NCBI GenBank assembly: GCA_017444505.1
Contig: JAFSWK010000158.1
Coordinates: 1-5,065, forward strand
DNA: 5,065 bases
DNA from: Rhodocyclaceae bacterium
Lineage (GTDB): Bacteria; Pseudomonadota; Gammaproteobacteria; Burkholderiales; Rhodocyclaceae
Reading direction: 5' to 3'
Notes under the pieces: model-generated
The model's database searches: none
The model's input: only the letters and a program-made list of their open reading frames with translations
What the model was told of the DNA's origin: nothing
Made by a program: the position numbers and the translations under genes
Shown: positions 1 to 5,065 of the stretch, piece by piece
Numbering within the stretch: the stretch's first letter is position 1
Layout: the number at the start of each line of letters is the position of its first letter

Positions 1-142
1 CCAGCAGCCACAGCAACAGAAAGAACGCCATCATCGCCGTCACAAAGTCGGCATACGCGATTTTCCACGCACCACCGTGGTGACCACCGCCACCTTTCTT
101 GATGCGCTTGATGACTATCGGCTGTTGGGTTTTGTCGCTCAT
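1..142 (-). CDS. motB: MotB flagellar stator protein, N-terminal part (cut by left window edge)
   Basis: Only the first 47 codons are present; the rest lies beyond the left edge. MotB is the inner-membrane stator subunit that pairs with MotA to form the ion channel and anchors the stator to peptidoglycan through a C-terminal OmpA-like domain, which is not visible here. The visible part has a short basic, glycine/histidine-rich cytoplasmic tail (residues 1-25), then WKIAYADFVTAMMAFFLLLW, the highly conserved MotB plug-proximal and transmembrane segment. Asp32 falls at the same position as the essential proton-binding Asp32 of E. coli MotB. The ATG lies 31 bases after the motA stop, and a modest GGTGGA at 157-152 sits 9 bases before it. 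The two genes are therefore probably co-transcribed and co-translated as a stator pair. Proton rather than sodium coupling is inferred from the similarity to E. coli MotB. Confidence 0.95.
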   Translation of the reverse strand, partial: MSDKTQQPIVIKRIKKGGGGHHGGAWKIAYADFVTAMMAFFLLLWLL

Positions 143-173
143 CGCCTGGGTTCCACCGCTTCAGCCTGTGGCT

Positions 174-1025
174 TTACTTGTGGTTTTTCAGCTCGGCTTC
201 CAGTTCCTGGAAGGTGGGACGGTCGTCACCTTCCAGCACCTTGCGGCCAAACTCCACCGCTACCTGCGGCGCGTAACCATTCATGCTGGCCAGCAGCACC
301 GCCTTGATGCAGGTGAAAATCCGCCCTTCGTGCTCGGCAATCTGGCCAAGCTGGCTGGCAATCGGTGCCACAAAACCATACGAGACCAAAATCCCGAGGA
401 AGGTACCGACCAGCGCGCCAGCAATCATTTTCCCCAGCACGGCAGGCGGCTCACCCACCGAACCCATGGTATTGACCACCCCCATCACGCACACCACGAT
501 ACCGAAGGCCGGCAGGCCATCCGCAGTGGTTTGCATGATGTGCGAGGGCGCGTGCAGTTCGTGATGATGCACTTCCAGTTCCTGATCCATCAGCCCCTCG
601 ATTTCCATGGCGTTGAGGTTGCCCCCCACCATCATGCGCAGGTAGTCCGTGATGAATTCCACCAGATGGTGGTCGTTGACAATGTTCGGATACTTCGAGA
701 AAAACGGGCTGCTGCCGGGGTTTTCCACATCTTGCTCAATCGACATCAGACCTTCTTTGCGCACTTTGGAAAGCAGCTCGTACATCAGGCACAGGGCGTC
801 CATGTAATACGCCTTGTTGTGCTTGGAACCTTTCAGGATGCCGGGCAGCGCCTTCAGCGTGTGCTTGATCGCCCGGGAGCCGTTGCCTGCCACCAGACCG
901 CCAATGCCCAGGCCGATGATGGCCGCATACTCCGTAGGCACCCACAGCGCGGCTACGTTGCCGTGGATGGCATAGGTGCCCACTGATGACAGCAGGATGA
1001 TTACGTATCCAATCAGCAGAAACAC
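174..1025 (-). CDS. motA: MotA flagellar motor stator protein (proton channel subunit)
   Basis: This 283-residue inner-membrane protein is co-linear with E. coli MotA (295 aa) and appears complete. MotA surrounds the MotB dimer, conducts ions with it and pushes on the FliG ring to turn the motor. Four hydrophobic segments are visible, at about residues 2-20, 33-48, 171-190 and 203-223. The large cytoplasmic loop carries Arg89 and Glu97, the equivalents of E. coli Arg90 and Glu98 that contact FliG. Pro172 (in LPAFGIV) and Pro221 match the functional prolines 173 and 222. The C-terminal signature NGYAPQVAVEFGRK is also conserved. The start is GTG, chosen because the N-terminus MFLLIGY aligns residue for residue with E. 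coli MLILLGY and a strong Shine-Dalgarno lies 8 bases upstream. The gene follows flhC after 209 bases and leads motB by 31. A histidine-rich stretch (HHHELH, about 153-158) is a local peculiarity. Confidence 0.97.
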   Translation of the reverse strand: MFLLIGYVIILLSSVGTYAIHGNVAALWVPTEYAAIIGLGIGGLVAGNGSRAIKHTLKALPGILKGSKHNKAYYMDALCLMYELLSKVRKEGLMSIEQDVENPGSSPFFSKYPNIVNDHHLVEFITDYLRMMVGGNLNAMEIEGLMDQELEVHHHELHAPSHIMQTTADGLPAFGIVVCVMGVVNTMGSVGEPPAVLGKMIAGALVGTFLGILVSYGFVAPIASQLGQIAEHEGRIFTCIKAVLLASMNGYAPQVAVEFGRKVLEGDDRPTFQELEAELKNHK

Positions 1026-1030
1026 TCTGA

Positions 1031-1039
1031 ACTCCTCCC
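1031..1039 (-). promoter_or_regulatory. Strong ribosome binding site of motA, supports its GTG start
   Basis: On the minus strand the sequence reads GGGAGGAGT. Its GGAGG core (1038-1034) is 8 bases from the GTG at 1025-1023. This near-perfect Shine-Dalgarno decides the start in the absence of an ATG at the homologous position. Confidence 0.8.
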
Positions 1040-1075
1040 GCCCGAAGAACGGACGCAGCGTTTTGCAACAGCCCG

Positions 1076-1106
1076 ATTATCGGTCAAAAAACCCGCCACC
1101 GGCCAA
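1076..1106 (-). promoter_or_regulatory. Putative motA(B) promoter: sigma-28-like or sigma-70-like -10 element
   Basis: About 50 bases before the motA start the minus strand reads ACCGATAAT (1084-1076). CCGATAA matches seven of the eight bases of the enterobacterial sigma-28 (FliA) -10 consensus GCCGATAA. No TAAAG-like -35 element is present at the usual 11-base spacing. The same bases can be read as a sigma-70 -10 hexamer, GATAAT (1081-1076, 5 of 6). Its candidate -35 is TTGGCC (1106-1101, 4 of 6) at a long 19-base spacing. The motif also lies inside a small palindrome, CCGAT-T-ATCGG (1073-1083). motAB is a class 3, FliA-dependent operon in enterobacteria, so a promoter here is expected. Which sigma factor reads it is unresolved. 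Confidence 0.4.
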
Positions 1107-1156
1107 GAAAATTTCACCCTCGCGTGCAGCAGCGCACACCCGCGCGCCAATACTTC

Positions 1157-1192
1157 ATAAAAAACAGGGGTGCTCTCTTGCGAAAGCACCCC
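1157..1192 (-). terminator. Rho-independent terminator after flhC
   Basis: On the minus strand a perfect 8-bp stem, GGGGTGCT (1192-1185) with AGCACCCC (1174-1167), encloses a 10-base loop. It is followed by TGTTTTTTA (1166-1158), a good U-tract. The stem begins 43 bases after the flhC stop. It should end most flhDC transcripts before motA and therefore implies a separate motA promoter. Confidence 0.85.
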
Positions 1193-1234
1193 AAGGGAGG
1201 ATAAACCAGTACGAACGAGGGATGAACTGGATCC

Positions 1235-1801
1235 TTATTCGGACAGCGCCACCATTTTGCGCGTCGAAGTGCGCGTGCGCGCCACCGATTTTTTGCCCTT
1301 GCCCGCGCGCGACGGCATGTTGCACAGGCCGCAGACGTAGTTGGCTTTCGGGTCGTAGGCGTGCGAGACGTATTCGCCACCGCATTGCGTGCAGCGCGTC
1401 AGTTGCAGCAGGTCGGCGTCGAAAAAGCGCACCAGCGTCCAGGCGCGGGTCAGACTCAGCGCCGGTTCAATGCGCAGCGCCTCGATTTTGTCCAGGTACA
1501 GGTGGTAGGAACGCAAAATCGCGTCCAGCCCGGTCAGTTGCGCATAGCGTTCAAAAAACCGGAAAAAGCCCATGAACAGCGAGGCGTGCACGTTCGGCTG
1601 CCAGGCCATGAACCAGTCGGTGGAAAAAGGCAACATCCCTTTCGGGGGCGAAGCGCCGCGCACTTCCTTGTAGATTTTCAGCAGCCGCTCGCGCGACAGC
1701 GAAGTCTCAGACTCCAGCATCTGCATGCGGGCGCCCAGACTCACCATCTCCACGGCGCGGCGGACTTCTTCGGCATCCTGTATTACGCTTTTACTTTTCA
1801 T
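1235..1801 (-). CDS. flhC: FlhC, flagellar master transcriptional activator subunit
   Basis: FlhC (188 aa; E. coli 192 aa) joins FlhD in an FlhD4C2 complex that activates class 2 flagellar promoters with sigma-70. The best conserved tracts are SLGARMQMLESETSLSRERL (21-40) and PPKGMLPFSTDWFMAW (52-67), followed by ALSLTRAWTLVRF (114-126). Four cysteines at 137, 140, 157 and 160, arranged as CxxC...CxxC, coincide with the structural zinc-site cysteines of E. coli FlhC, so the zinc site is intact. The C-terminus from about residue 165 is a lysine/arginine-rich tail that differs from E. coli; a DNA-contacting role for it is only a guess. The ATG lies inside the end of flhD, giving an 11-base overlap. 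A GAGGAG (1816-1811) is placed 9 bases before it inside flhD, so translational coupling to flhD is likely. Confidence 0.97.
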   Translation of the reverse strand: MKSKSVIQDAEEVRRAVEMVSLGARMQMLESETSLSRERLLKIYKEVRGASPPKGMLPFSTDWFMAWQPNVHASLFMGFFRFFERYAQLTGLDAILRSYHLYLDKIEALRIEPALSLTRAWTLVRFFDADLLQLTRCTQCGGEYVSHAYDPKANYVCGLCNMPSRAGKGKKSVARTRTSTRKMVALSE

Positions 1802-2132
1802 CGCCGTCTTCTCCTCGTGGCAGTTTTTCCGGGGCCTGCGCGGCTGCCACTATGGCCGCATGCAGACTGGTGCTGGTCAGATCCCGACCCTCGCCCGCCA
1901 GCATTTTCATCAATGCGGCGTTGTCGAAACGGAAAGCAGGCAAAACCATCTGGCAATTTGCCATGCGCACCAGTTTCGGTCCCGAGAGTCCAACAATCAG
2001 ATCGGCAATCTCGCCATCAATGCCCAGGCGAAACATGGCCGACTCGCGGTCTTCGCGCAGCATTTGCTGGGCAAGCATCAGGAACGCGGTGTTCAGTTCC
2101 TGAATGTCCTCCTGGAAGTCGCGGCGTTTCAT
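1791..2132 (-). CDS. flhD: FlhD, flagellar master transcriptional activator subunit
   Basis: FlhD (113 aa; E. coli about 116-119 aa) is the partner of FlhC in the flagellar master regulator and forms the dimeric core of the complex. Recognition rests on [21 protein letters not shown] (18-38), matching E. coli [21 protein letters not shown], and on FRFDN (67-71) for FRFDS. The E. coli intersubunit cysteine, which lies just before HFRFD, is not at the same position. The only cysteine here is Cys60, a few residues earlier, so a disulfide may be absent or shifted. The C-terminus is acidic (GEDGDEK). The ATG gives the usual 17 residues before LMLAQ, and an in-frame TAA eight codons upstream (2156-2154), with no other start between, rules out an earlier start. 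No good Shine-Dalgarno precedes it; the best is a weak GGAT. Low translation initiation on flhD would also limit flhC. Confidence 0.95.
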   Translation of the reverse strand: [113 protein letters not shown]

Positions 2133-2173
2133 CTGACTGAAATATCCAAACCGTTACTGCGGGTACGAGCCAA

Positions 2174-2202
2174 AACTTAAAGTAGTTTATGAAGAATTGC
2201 AA
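2174..2202 (-). promoter_or_regulatory. Weak candidate sigma-70 promoter for flhDC
   Basis: The minus strand has TTGCAA (2202-2197, 4 of 6 to the -35 consensus), a 17-base spacer, and TAAGTT (2179-2174, only 3 of 6 to the -10 consensus). It lies in an A+T-rich patch about 45 bases before the flhD start. A promoter is needed in this region because a terminator stands just upstream, but this exact assignment is weak. flhDC promoters are usually activator-dependent, so poor hexamers would not be surprising. Confidence 0.25.
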
Positions 2203-2256
2203 AACCCGCGCCCACCCCGTCTGTGTTTTCCTTGCAAATCTGTGTCTTTTAGGGCA

Positions 2257-2285
2257 CAAAAACGGCGCGAATTGCTTCGCGCCGT
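2257..2285 (-). terminator. Rho-independent terminator after fba
   Basis: A perfect 10-bp inverted repeat, ACGGCGCGAA / TTCGCGCCGT (2262-2271 with 2276-2285), encloses four bases. On the minus-strand transcript these read GCAA, a GNRA-type tetraloop. The stem is followed by a U-run (2262-2258) that includes the last stem base. The hairpin begins 34 bases after the fba stop. It separates fba from flhDC downstream. On the plus strand it has no T-tract, so it should work in one direction only. Confidence 0.85.
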
Positions 2286-2319
2286 GACACACTGCCTTGC
2301 ACAAGTGCGCCTTACCCTG

Positions 2320-3384
2320 CTAACGCACCGCCTGTTTCAATTGTCCATCGCGGTAGCGGGCGGCCATTTTGTCCAGCGACACGGCGCGGATGCGGTCGGC
2401 CTGCCCTGCCGAGCCGAACGCTTCAAAACGCTGGCGGCACAGTTGTTTGGCCGCTTCGCGGGCGGGTTTGTTGAATTCGCGCGGGTCGAATTTTTCGGGA
2501 TTTTCGGCAAGAAACTTGCGAATCGCGCCGGTCATCGCCAAGCGGATGTCGGTGTCGATGTTGATTTTGCGCACGCCGTAGCGAATCGCCGTTTGCAGCT
2601 CTTCGACCGGCACGCCGTAGGTTTCTTTCATGTTGCCGCCATAGTTGCGGATGATGGCCAGCAGCTCTTGCGGCACGCTGGAAGAGCCGTGCATGACCAG
2701 GTGCGTGTTCGGCAGGCGGGCGTGGATTTCCTTGACGCGCTCGATGGCCAGAATGTCGCCAGTCGGCTTGCGGGTGAATTTGTAGGCACCGTGGCTGGTG
2801 CCGATGGCGATGGCGAGCGCGTCGCAATCGGTGGCGCGGACAAATTCGGCGGCTTCATCCGGGTCGGTAAGCAGCGTCGAGTGATCCAGCGTGCCCGCCG
2901 CGCCAATGCCGTCTTCTTCGCCCGCCTTGCCGGTTTCCAGCGAACCGAGGCAGCCCAGTTCGGCCTCCACGGTCACCCCAATGGCGTGCGAAAACTTCAC
3001 CACTTCGCGCGTGACTTCCACGTTGTATTCGTAGCTGGACGGCGTTTTGCCGTCTTCGCGCAGCGAACCATCCATCATCACGCTGGAAAAGCCCGAGCGA
3101 ATCGCCGCCATGCACACCGCCGGCGTCTGGCCGTGGTCCTGGTGCATCACCACTGGCAGGTGCGGGTAACTTTCCACTGCGGCATCAATCAGGTGACGCA
3201 AAAACGCCTCACCGGCATATTTGCGCGCCCCTGCCGACGCCTGCATGATGACCGGACTGGCGCATTCCTCGGCGGCTTCCATAATCGCCTGCACTTGTTC
3301 CAGGTTATTGACGTTGAACGCGGGCAAGCCGTAGCCGTTTTCGGCGGCGTGATCCAGCAATTGACGCATCGACACAAGTGACAT
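2320..3384 (-). CDS. fba: Class II fructose-bisphosphate aldolase (Calvin-cycle/IIB subtype)
   Basis: This enzyme cleaves fructose 1,6-bisphosphate to glyceraldehyde 3-phosphate and dihydroxyacetone phosphate, reversibly, in cytosolic glycolysis and gluconeogenesis. The same subtype also serves the Calvin cycle in autotrophs. At 354 residues it has the length of the proteobacterial IIB family. The TIM-barrel motifs are complete: MHQDHG (80-85) with catalytic Asp83 and zinc ligand His84, VEAELG (139-144), GTSHG (195-199) with His198, VMHGSSSVP (230-238) with His232, and KINIDTD (273-279) for phosphate and substrate binding. Metal ligands are assigned by analogy with E. coli His110, His226 and His264. 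GAGGAG (3398-3393), 8 bases upstream, supports the ATG start. It is a single-gene unit by appearance, with its own promoter-like element and terminator. There are no cbb neighbours in the window, so a Calvin-cycle role cannot be claimed. Confidence 0.97.
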   Translation of the reverse strand: MSLVSMRQLLDHAAENGYGLPAFNVNNLEQVQAIMEAAEECASPVIMQASAGARKYAGEAFLRHLIDAAVESYPHLPVVMHQDHGQTPAVCMAAIRSGFSSVMMDGSLREDGKTPSSYEYNVEVTREVVKFSHAIGVTVEAELGCLGSLETGKAGEEDGIGAAGTLDHSTLLTDPDEAAEFVRATDCDALAIAIGTSHGAYKFTRKPTGDILAIERVKEIHARLPNTHLVMHGSSSVPQELLAIIRNYGGNMKETYGVPVEELQTAIRYGVRKINIDTDIRLAMTGAIRKFLAENPEKFDPREFNKPAREAAKQLCRQRFEAFGSAGQADRIRAVSLDKMAARYRDGQLKQAVR

Positions 3385-3421
3385 CAGAAAATCTCCTCAA
3401 CGGTTCGGAAACAGCTTTTTT

Positions 3422-3451
3422 ATTCTACTGCCTGCTTCGGAGCGATGACAG
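3422..3451 (-). promoter_or_regulatory. Candidate sigma-70 promoter of fba
   Basis: On the minus strand CTGTCA (3451-3446, 4 of 6 to TTGACA) and TAGAAT (3427-3422, 5 of 6 to TATAAT) are separated by 18 bases. Transcription would begin near 3415, giving a short leader of about 30 bases that holds the GAGGAG ribosome site. The rest of the divergent gap (3385-3518) shows no convincing plus-strand promoter for the oxidoreductase gene. Confidence 0.5.
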
Positions 3452-3518
3452 CCGCAGCCGCCTTGCATATCATTACGGGTTGTTAAACACTGACACAAAA
3501 TCGGCAGCACAAGCGTAT

Positions 3519-4787
3519 ATGGACATTGCCATCATCGGAGCCGGCATTGCAGGGCTTACCACCGCCTGGCGGTTACACGCTGCGGGGCATCGCGTCACAA
3601 TTTTCGAGACCTGTGACGAGCCTGCCCGTCTGGCCAGTCGCCACGGCGGGGGGCAGTTGCGCTTTTTCACCCTCGCGCCGGTGGCCGACCGCCGTTTTTC
3701 CCTGTTTTCCCTGCCCGACTGGATTAACGCCTACGATTCGCCCATTTACTGGCGGCCACAGCGCGGGGACGGCCAATGGCGCTGGCTGCGCGCGTTTTTG
3801 CGCGCCAGCCGCAAGCGCGAACGGCAAAACACCCTGGAAGCCTTGCAGGAACTGGCTGCCCTCAGCCATGAGCTGACCGAAAAGCTGCACGAACTGCCCG
3901 GCGTGCAATCGCATCTGAAACACTGCGGACGCATCGTGCTCTACCGCAATCCCCGGCGTTTTGAGGCGGCGCGCCGTGCTGCCGAGCACACTTACCAGTT
4001 GCGCGAACACATGCAAACGCTCTCTGCCGCCGAATGTGTGGAAGAGGTGCCGTTGCTCGCCGACATGATCAAGCACTTCGTCGGCGGCATTTACAGTCCG
4101 GATGACGGCGTGGTCGACGCTTCCCTGCTGTGTCAGACGCTCTCTGCCCATCTGCTCACGAAAGCGCCCGAGGTGCGCATCATGTACGGCCTGAAGGCGC
4201 TTTCGCTCGATGCGCGCAACGGGCGCATTGTGGCCGTCGATACCGAGGAAGCGCGTTTTGCCACCGATGCCGTGGTGCTGGCCTGCGGCGTGGAAAGCGG
4301 CTTGCTGCTGGGGCGTCTGGGCATTTCGCTGCCGCTTTACCCGATTACCGGCTATCAGCTCAGCATCGCGCAGGTCGCGGATGCACCGCCGCTGGATGTT
4401 GCCCTCTCGGATGCAGAAGCGCATTTCCATCTCAGTGCGATGAATGGGCAACTGCACGCCTCGGGGCTGTTTGACATCGCCGCGCCGCGCGAATTCCCCA
4501 GCGCGGCGCGGGTCGAACATTTGCGCCGCCGCGCCGCCGCCTTCACCGGCAAGCACTGGCCGCTGGATGCGCCCGAAGTGTCCATGAATGTATGCGCCGC
4601 CACGCCCAACGGCTGCCCGCTCATTGGTCGCCAGCCTGAATTTACCAATCTCTGGCTCAATCTCGGCCACGGCCAGCTTGGCCTGACGCTGGCCGCAGGC
4701 GCTGCCGAACTGCTCGCCTGCCAGATGAGCGACAAACCCATCCTCTGCAACGAAACGCCCTTCGCGCCGCCGATGAGCGAGGCATAA
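3519..4787 (+). CDS. FAD-dependent oxidoreductase, DadA-like (D-amino acid dehydrogenase family)
   Basis: The 422-residue protein belongs to the DAO/DadA flavoprotein superfamily, which oxidises amino acids or amines and passes electrons to the respiratory chain or oxygen. It opens with a dinucleotide-binding fold, IIGAGIAGL (Gly7, Gly9, Gly12), and an acidic Glu30 at the end of the second strand for the FAD ribose. Residues 40-47 (SRHGGGQL) occupy the place of the DadA flavin-contacting SxANxGQ motif. PDDGVVDAS (194-202), the strand ending VVLACG (252-257), and the C-terminal TPNGCPLIG (362-370) and LWLNLGHGQLG (378-388) with Gly383-His384-Gly385 follow the DadA order. No signal peptide or membrane helix is evident. 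The start is the ATG directly before the first beta strand. An upstream GTG at 3378 would add 47 residues with no family support. The ribosome site is poor. It diverges from fba and has no racemase or transporter neighbour, so the substrate is unknown. Confidence 0.88.
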   Translation: MDIAIIGAGIAGLTTAWRLHAAGHRVTIFETCDEPARLASRHGGGQLRFFTLAPVADRRFSLFSLPDWINAYDSPIYWRPQRGDGQWRWLRAFLRASRKRERQNTLEALQELAALSHELTEKLHELPGVQSHLKHCGRIVLYRNPRRFEAARRAAEHTYQLREHMQTLSAAECVEEVPLLADMIKHFVGGIYSPDDGVVDASLLCQTLSAHLLTKAPEVRIMYGLKALSLDARNGRIVAVDTEEARFATDAVVLACGVESGLLLGRLGISLPLYPITGYQLSIAQVADAPPLDVALSDAEAHFHLSAMNGQLHASGLFDIAAPREFPSAARVEHLRRRAAAFTGKHWPLDAPEVSMNVCAATPNGCPLIGRQPEFTNLWLNLGHGQLGLTLAAGAAELLACQMSDKPILCNETPFAPPMSEA

Positions 4788-4814
4788 CCATCCAGAACGC
4801 GCGGCGCGCGCCCC

Positions 4815-5065
4815 CTATTCCACCGTCACACTCTTGGCCAGATTGCGCGGGCGGTCTACGTCCGTGCCGCGCGCCAGCGCGGTGTGATAGGCCAGCATCT
4901 GCACCGGCACGGCATGGACGATGGGCGAGAGCAGTCCGGCATGGCGCGGCGTGCGGATGACGTGCACGCCGGGCGAGTCGGAAAATTCGCTGTCCTGGTC
5001 GGCAAAGACAAACAATTCCCCGCCGCGCGCGCCCACTTCCTGCATGTTCGCCTTGAGTTTGTCGA
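4815..5065 (-). CDS. glmS: Glucosamine-fructose-6-phosphate aminotransferase (isomerizing), C-terminal end (cut by right edge)
   Basis: The last 82 residues are present, ending in TAG at 4817-4815; the start lies beyond the right edge. GlmS makes glucosamine 6-phosphate from fructose 6-phosphate and glutamine, the first step toward UDP-GlcNAc for peptidoglycan and lipopolysaccharide. The visible part is the end of the second SIS (sugar isomerase) domain and the C-terminal tail. HAVPVQMLAYHTALARGTDVDRPRNLAKSVTVE closely matches the E. coli C-terminus. It includes the lysine six residues from the end (E. coli Lys603), which forms a Schiff base with the sugar substrate. The N-terminal glutaminase domain cannot be assessed. 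The gene converges on the DadA-like gene across a 27-base gap. Confidence 0.96.
   Translation of the reverse strand, partial: DKLKANMQEVGARGGELFVFADQDSEFSDSPGVHVIRTPRHAGLLSPIVHAVPVQMLAYHTALARGTDVDRPRNLAKSVTVE

Noticed and set aside
99..986. Long open frame on the plus strand opposite motA (295 codons)
   Set aside because: It is antisense to a fully convincing motA, has no recognisable motif and is rich in His/Arg/Gln, as expected of a shadow frame in G+C-rich DNA.
1951..1963. Palindrome TGGCAA-T-TTGCCA inside flhD
   Set aside because: It falls within conserved coding sequence and is explained by the codons for Met-Ala-Asn-Cys-Gln. No operator role can be supported.
2197..3381. Plus-strand open frame of 394 codons opposite fba
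   Set aside because: It is antisense to a complete aldolase with all catalytic residues. Its composition is typical of a reverse-complement shadow, and no ribosome site or homology was recognised.
3445..3486. Small ATG frame of 13 codons in the divergent gap, a possible leader peptide
   Set aside because: The GGAG is too close to the ATG, the peptide shows no attenuation-like codon run, and no following hairpin was seen.
3378..3518. N-terminal extension of the oxidoreductase from a GTG at 3378 (47 extra residues)
   Set aside because: It would overlap the fba start, has no ribosome site, and the FAD-binding strand begins right at the ATG at 3519, as is usual for the family.
3490..3521. CTGACA followed by TATATG as a plus-strand promoter for the oxidoreductase
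   Set aside because: The spacing is 20 bases and the -10 would overlap the start codon, so transcription would begin inside the gene.
3573..4670. Minus-strand open frame of 365 codons opposite the DadA-like gene
   Set aside because: It is a shadow of a well-supported flavoprotein gene and has no domain features of its own.
4798..4810. GC-only hairpin (5-bp stem CGCGC/GCGCG, 3-base loop) between the convergent DadA-like and glmS genes
   Set aside because: It lies where a two-way terminator would be expected, but there is no T-run on either side and the short stem is easily produced by chance in such G+C-rich sequence.

Overview
The window looks like ordinary chromosomal sequence from a motile, Gram-negative betaproteobacterium. 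This rests on the E. coli-like order flhD-flhC-motA-motB, the 354-residue class II aldolase of the 'Calvin-cycle' (IIB) subtype, and the G+C-rich codon use. I judged G+C by eye and did not count it. I cannot name a genus. Order Burkholderiales is a reasonable but unproven guess.

Layout from left to right. Positions 1-142 hold the start of motB, which runs off the left edge. Positions 174-1025 hold motA, and 1026-1234 are its upstream region plus the terminator of the operon before it. Positions 1235-1801 hold flhC and 1791-2132 hold flhD; the two overlap by 11 bases. Positions 2133-2319 are the flhDC upstream region and the terminator of fba, and 2320-3384 hold fba. All of these genes lie on the minus strand. 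Positions 3385-3518 are a divergent intergenic region. Positions 3519-4787 hold a plus-strand FAD-dependent oxidoreductase of the DadA/DAO family. After a 27-base convergent gap, 4815-5065 hold the 3' end of glmS on the minus strand.

The left half is a motility block. FlhD and FlhC together form the master activator of flagellar genes. MotA and MotB form the proton-conducting stator that drives the motor. A strong terminator after flhC and a promoter-like element before motA suggest that the master regulator and the stator are separate transcription units, despite their conserved adjacency. The right half is central metabolism: fructose-bisphosphate aldolase, a flavin amine or amino-acid dehydrogenase, and glucosamine-6-phosphate synthase. 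The key residues I checked are intact in every gene.

I found no mobile element, CRISPR array, RNA gene, broken gene or sign of a new multi-gene system. No stretch without a gene exceeds about 210 bases. The points most worth checking are the substrate of the DadA-like enzyme, the identity of the motA promoter element, and short repeated motifs in the motility upstream regions.
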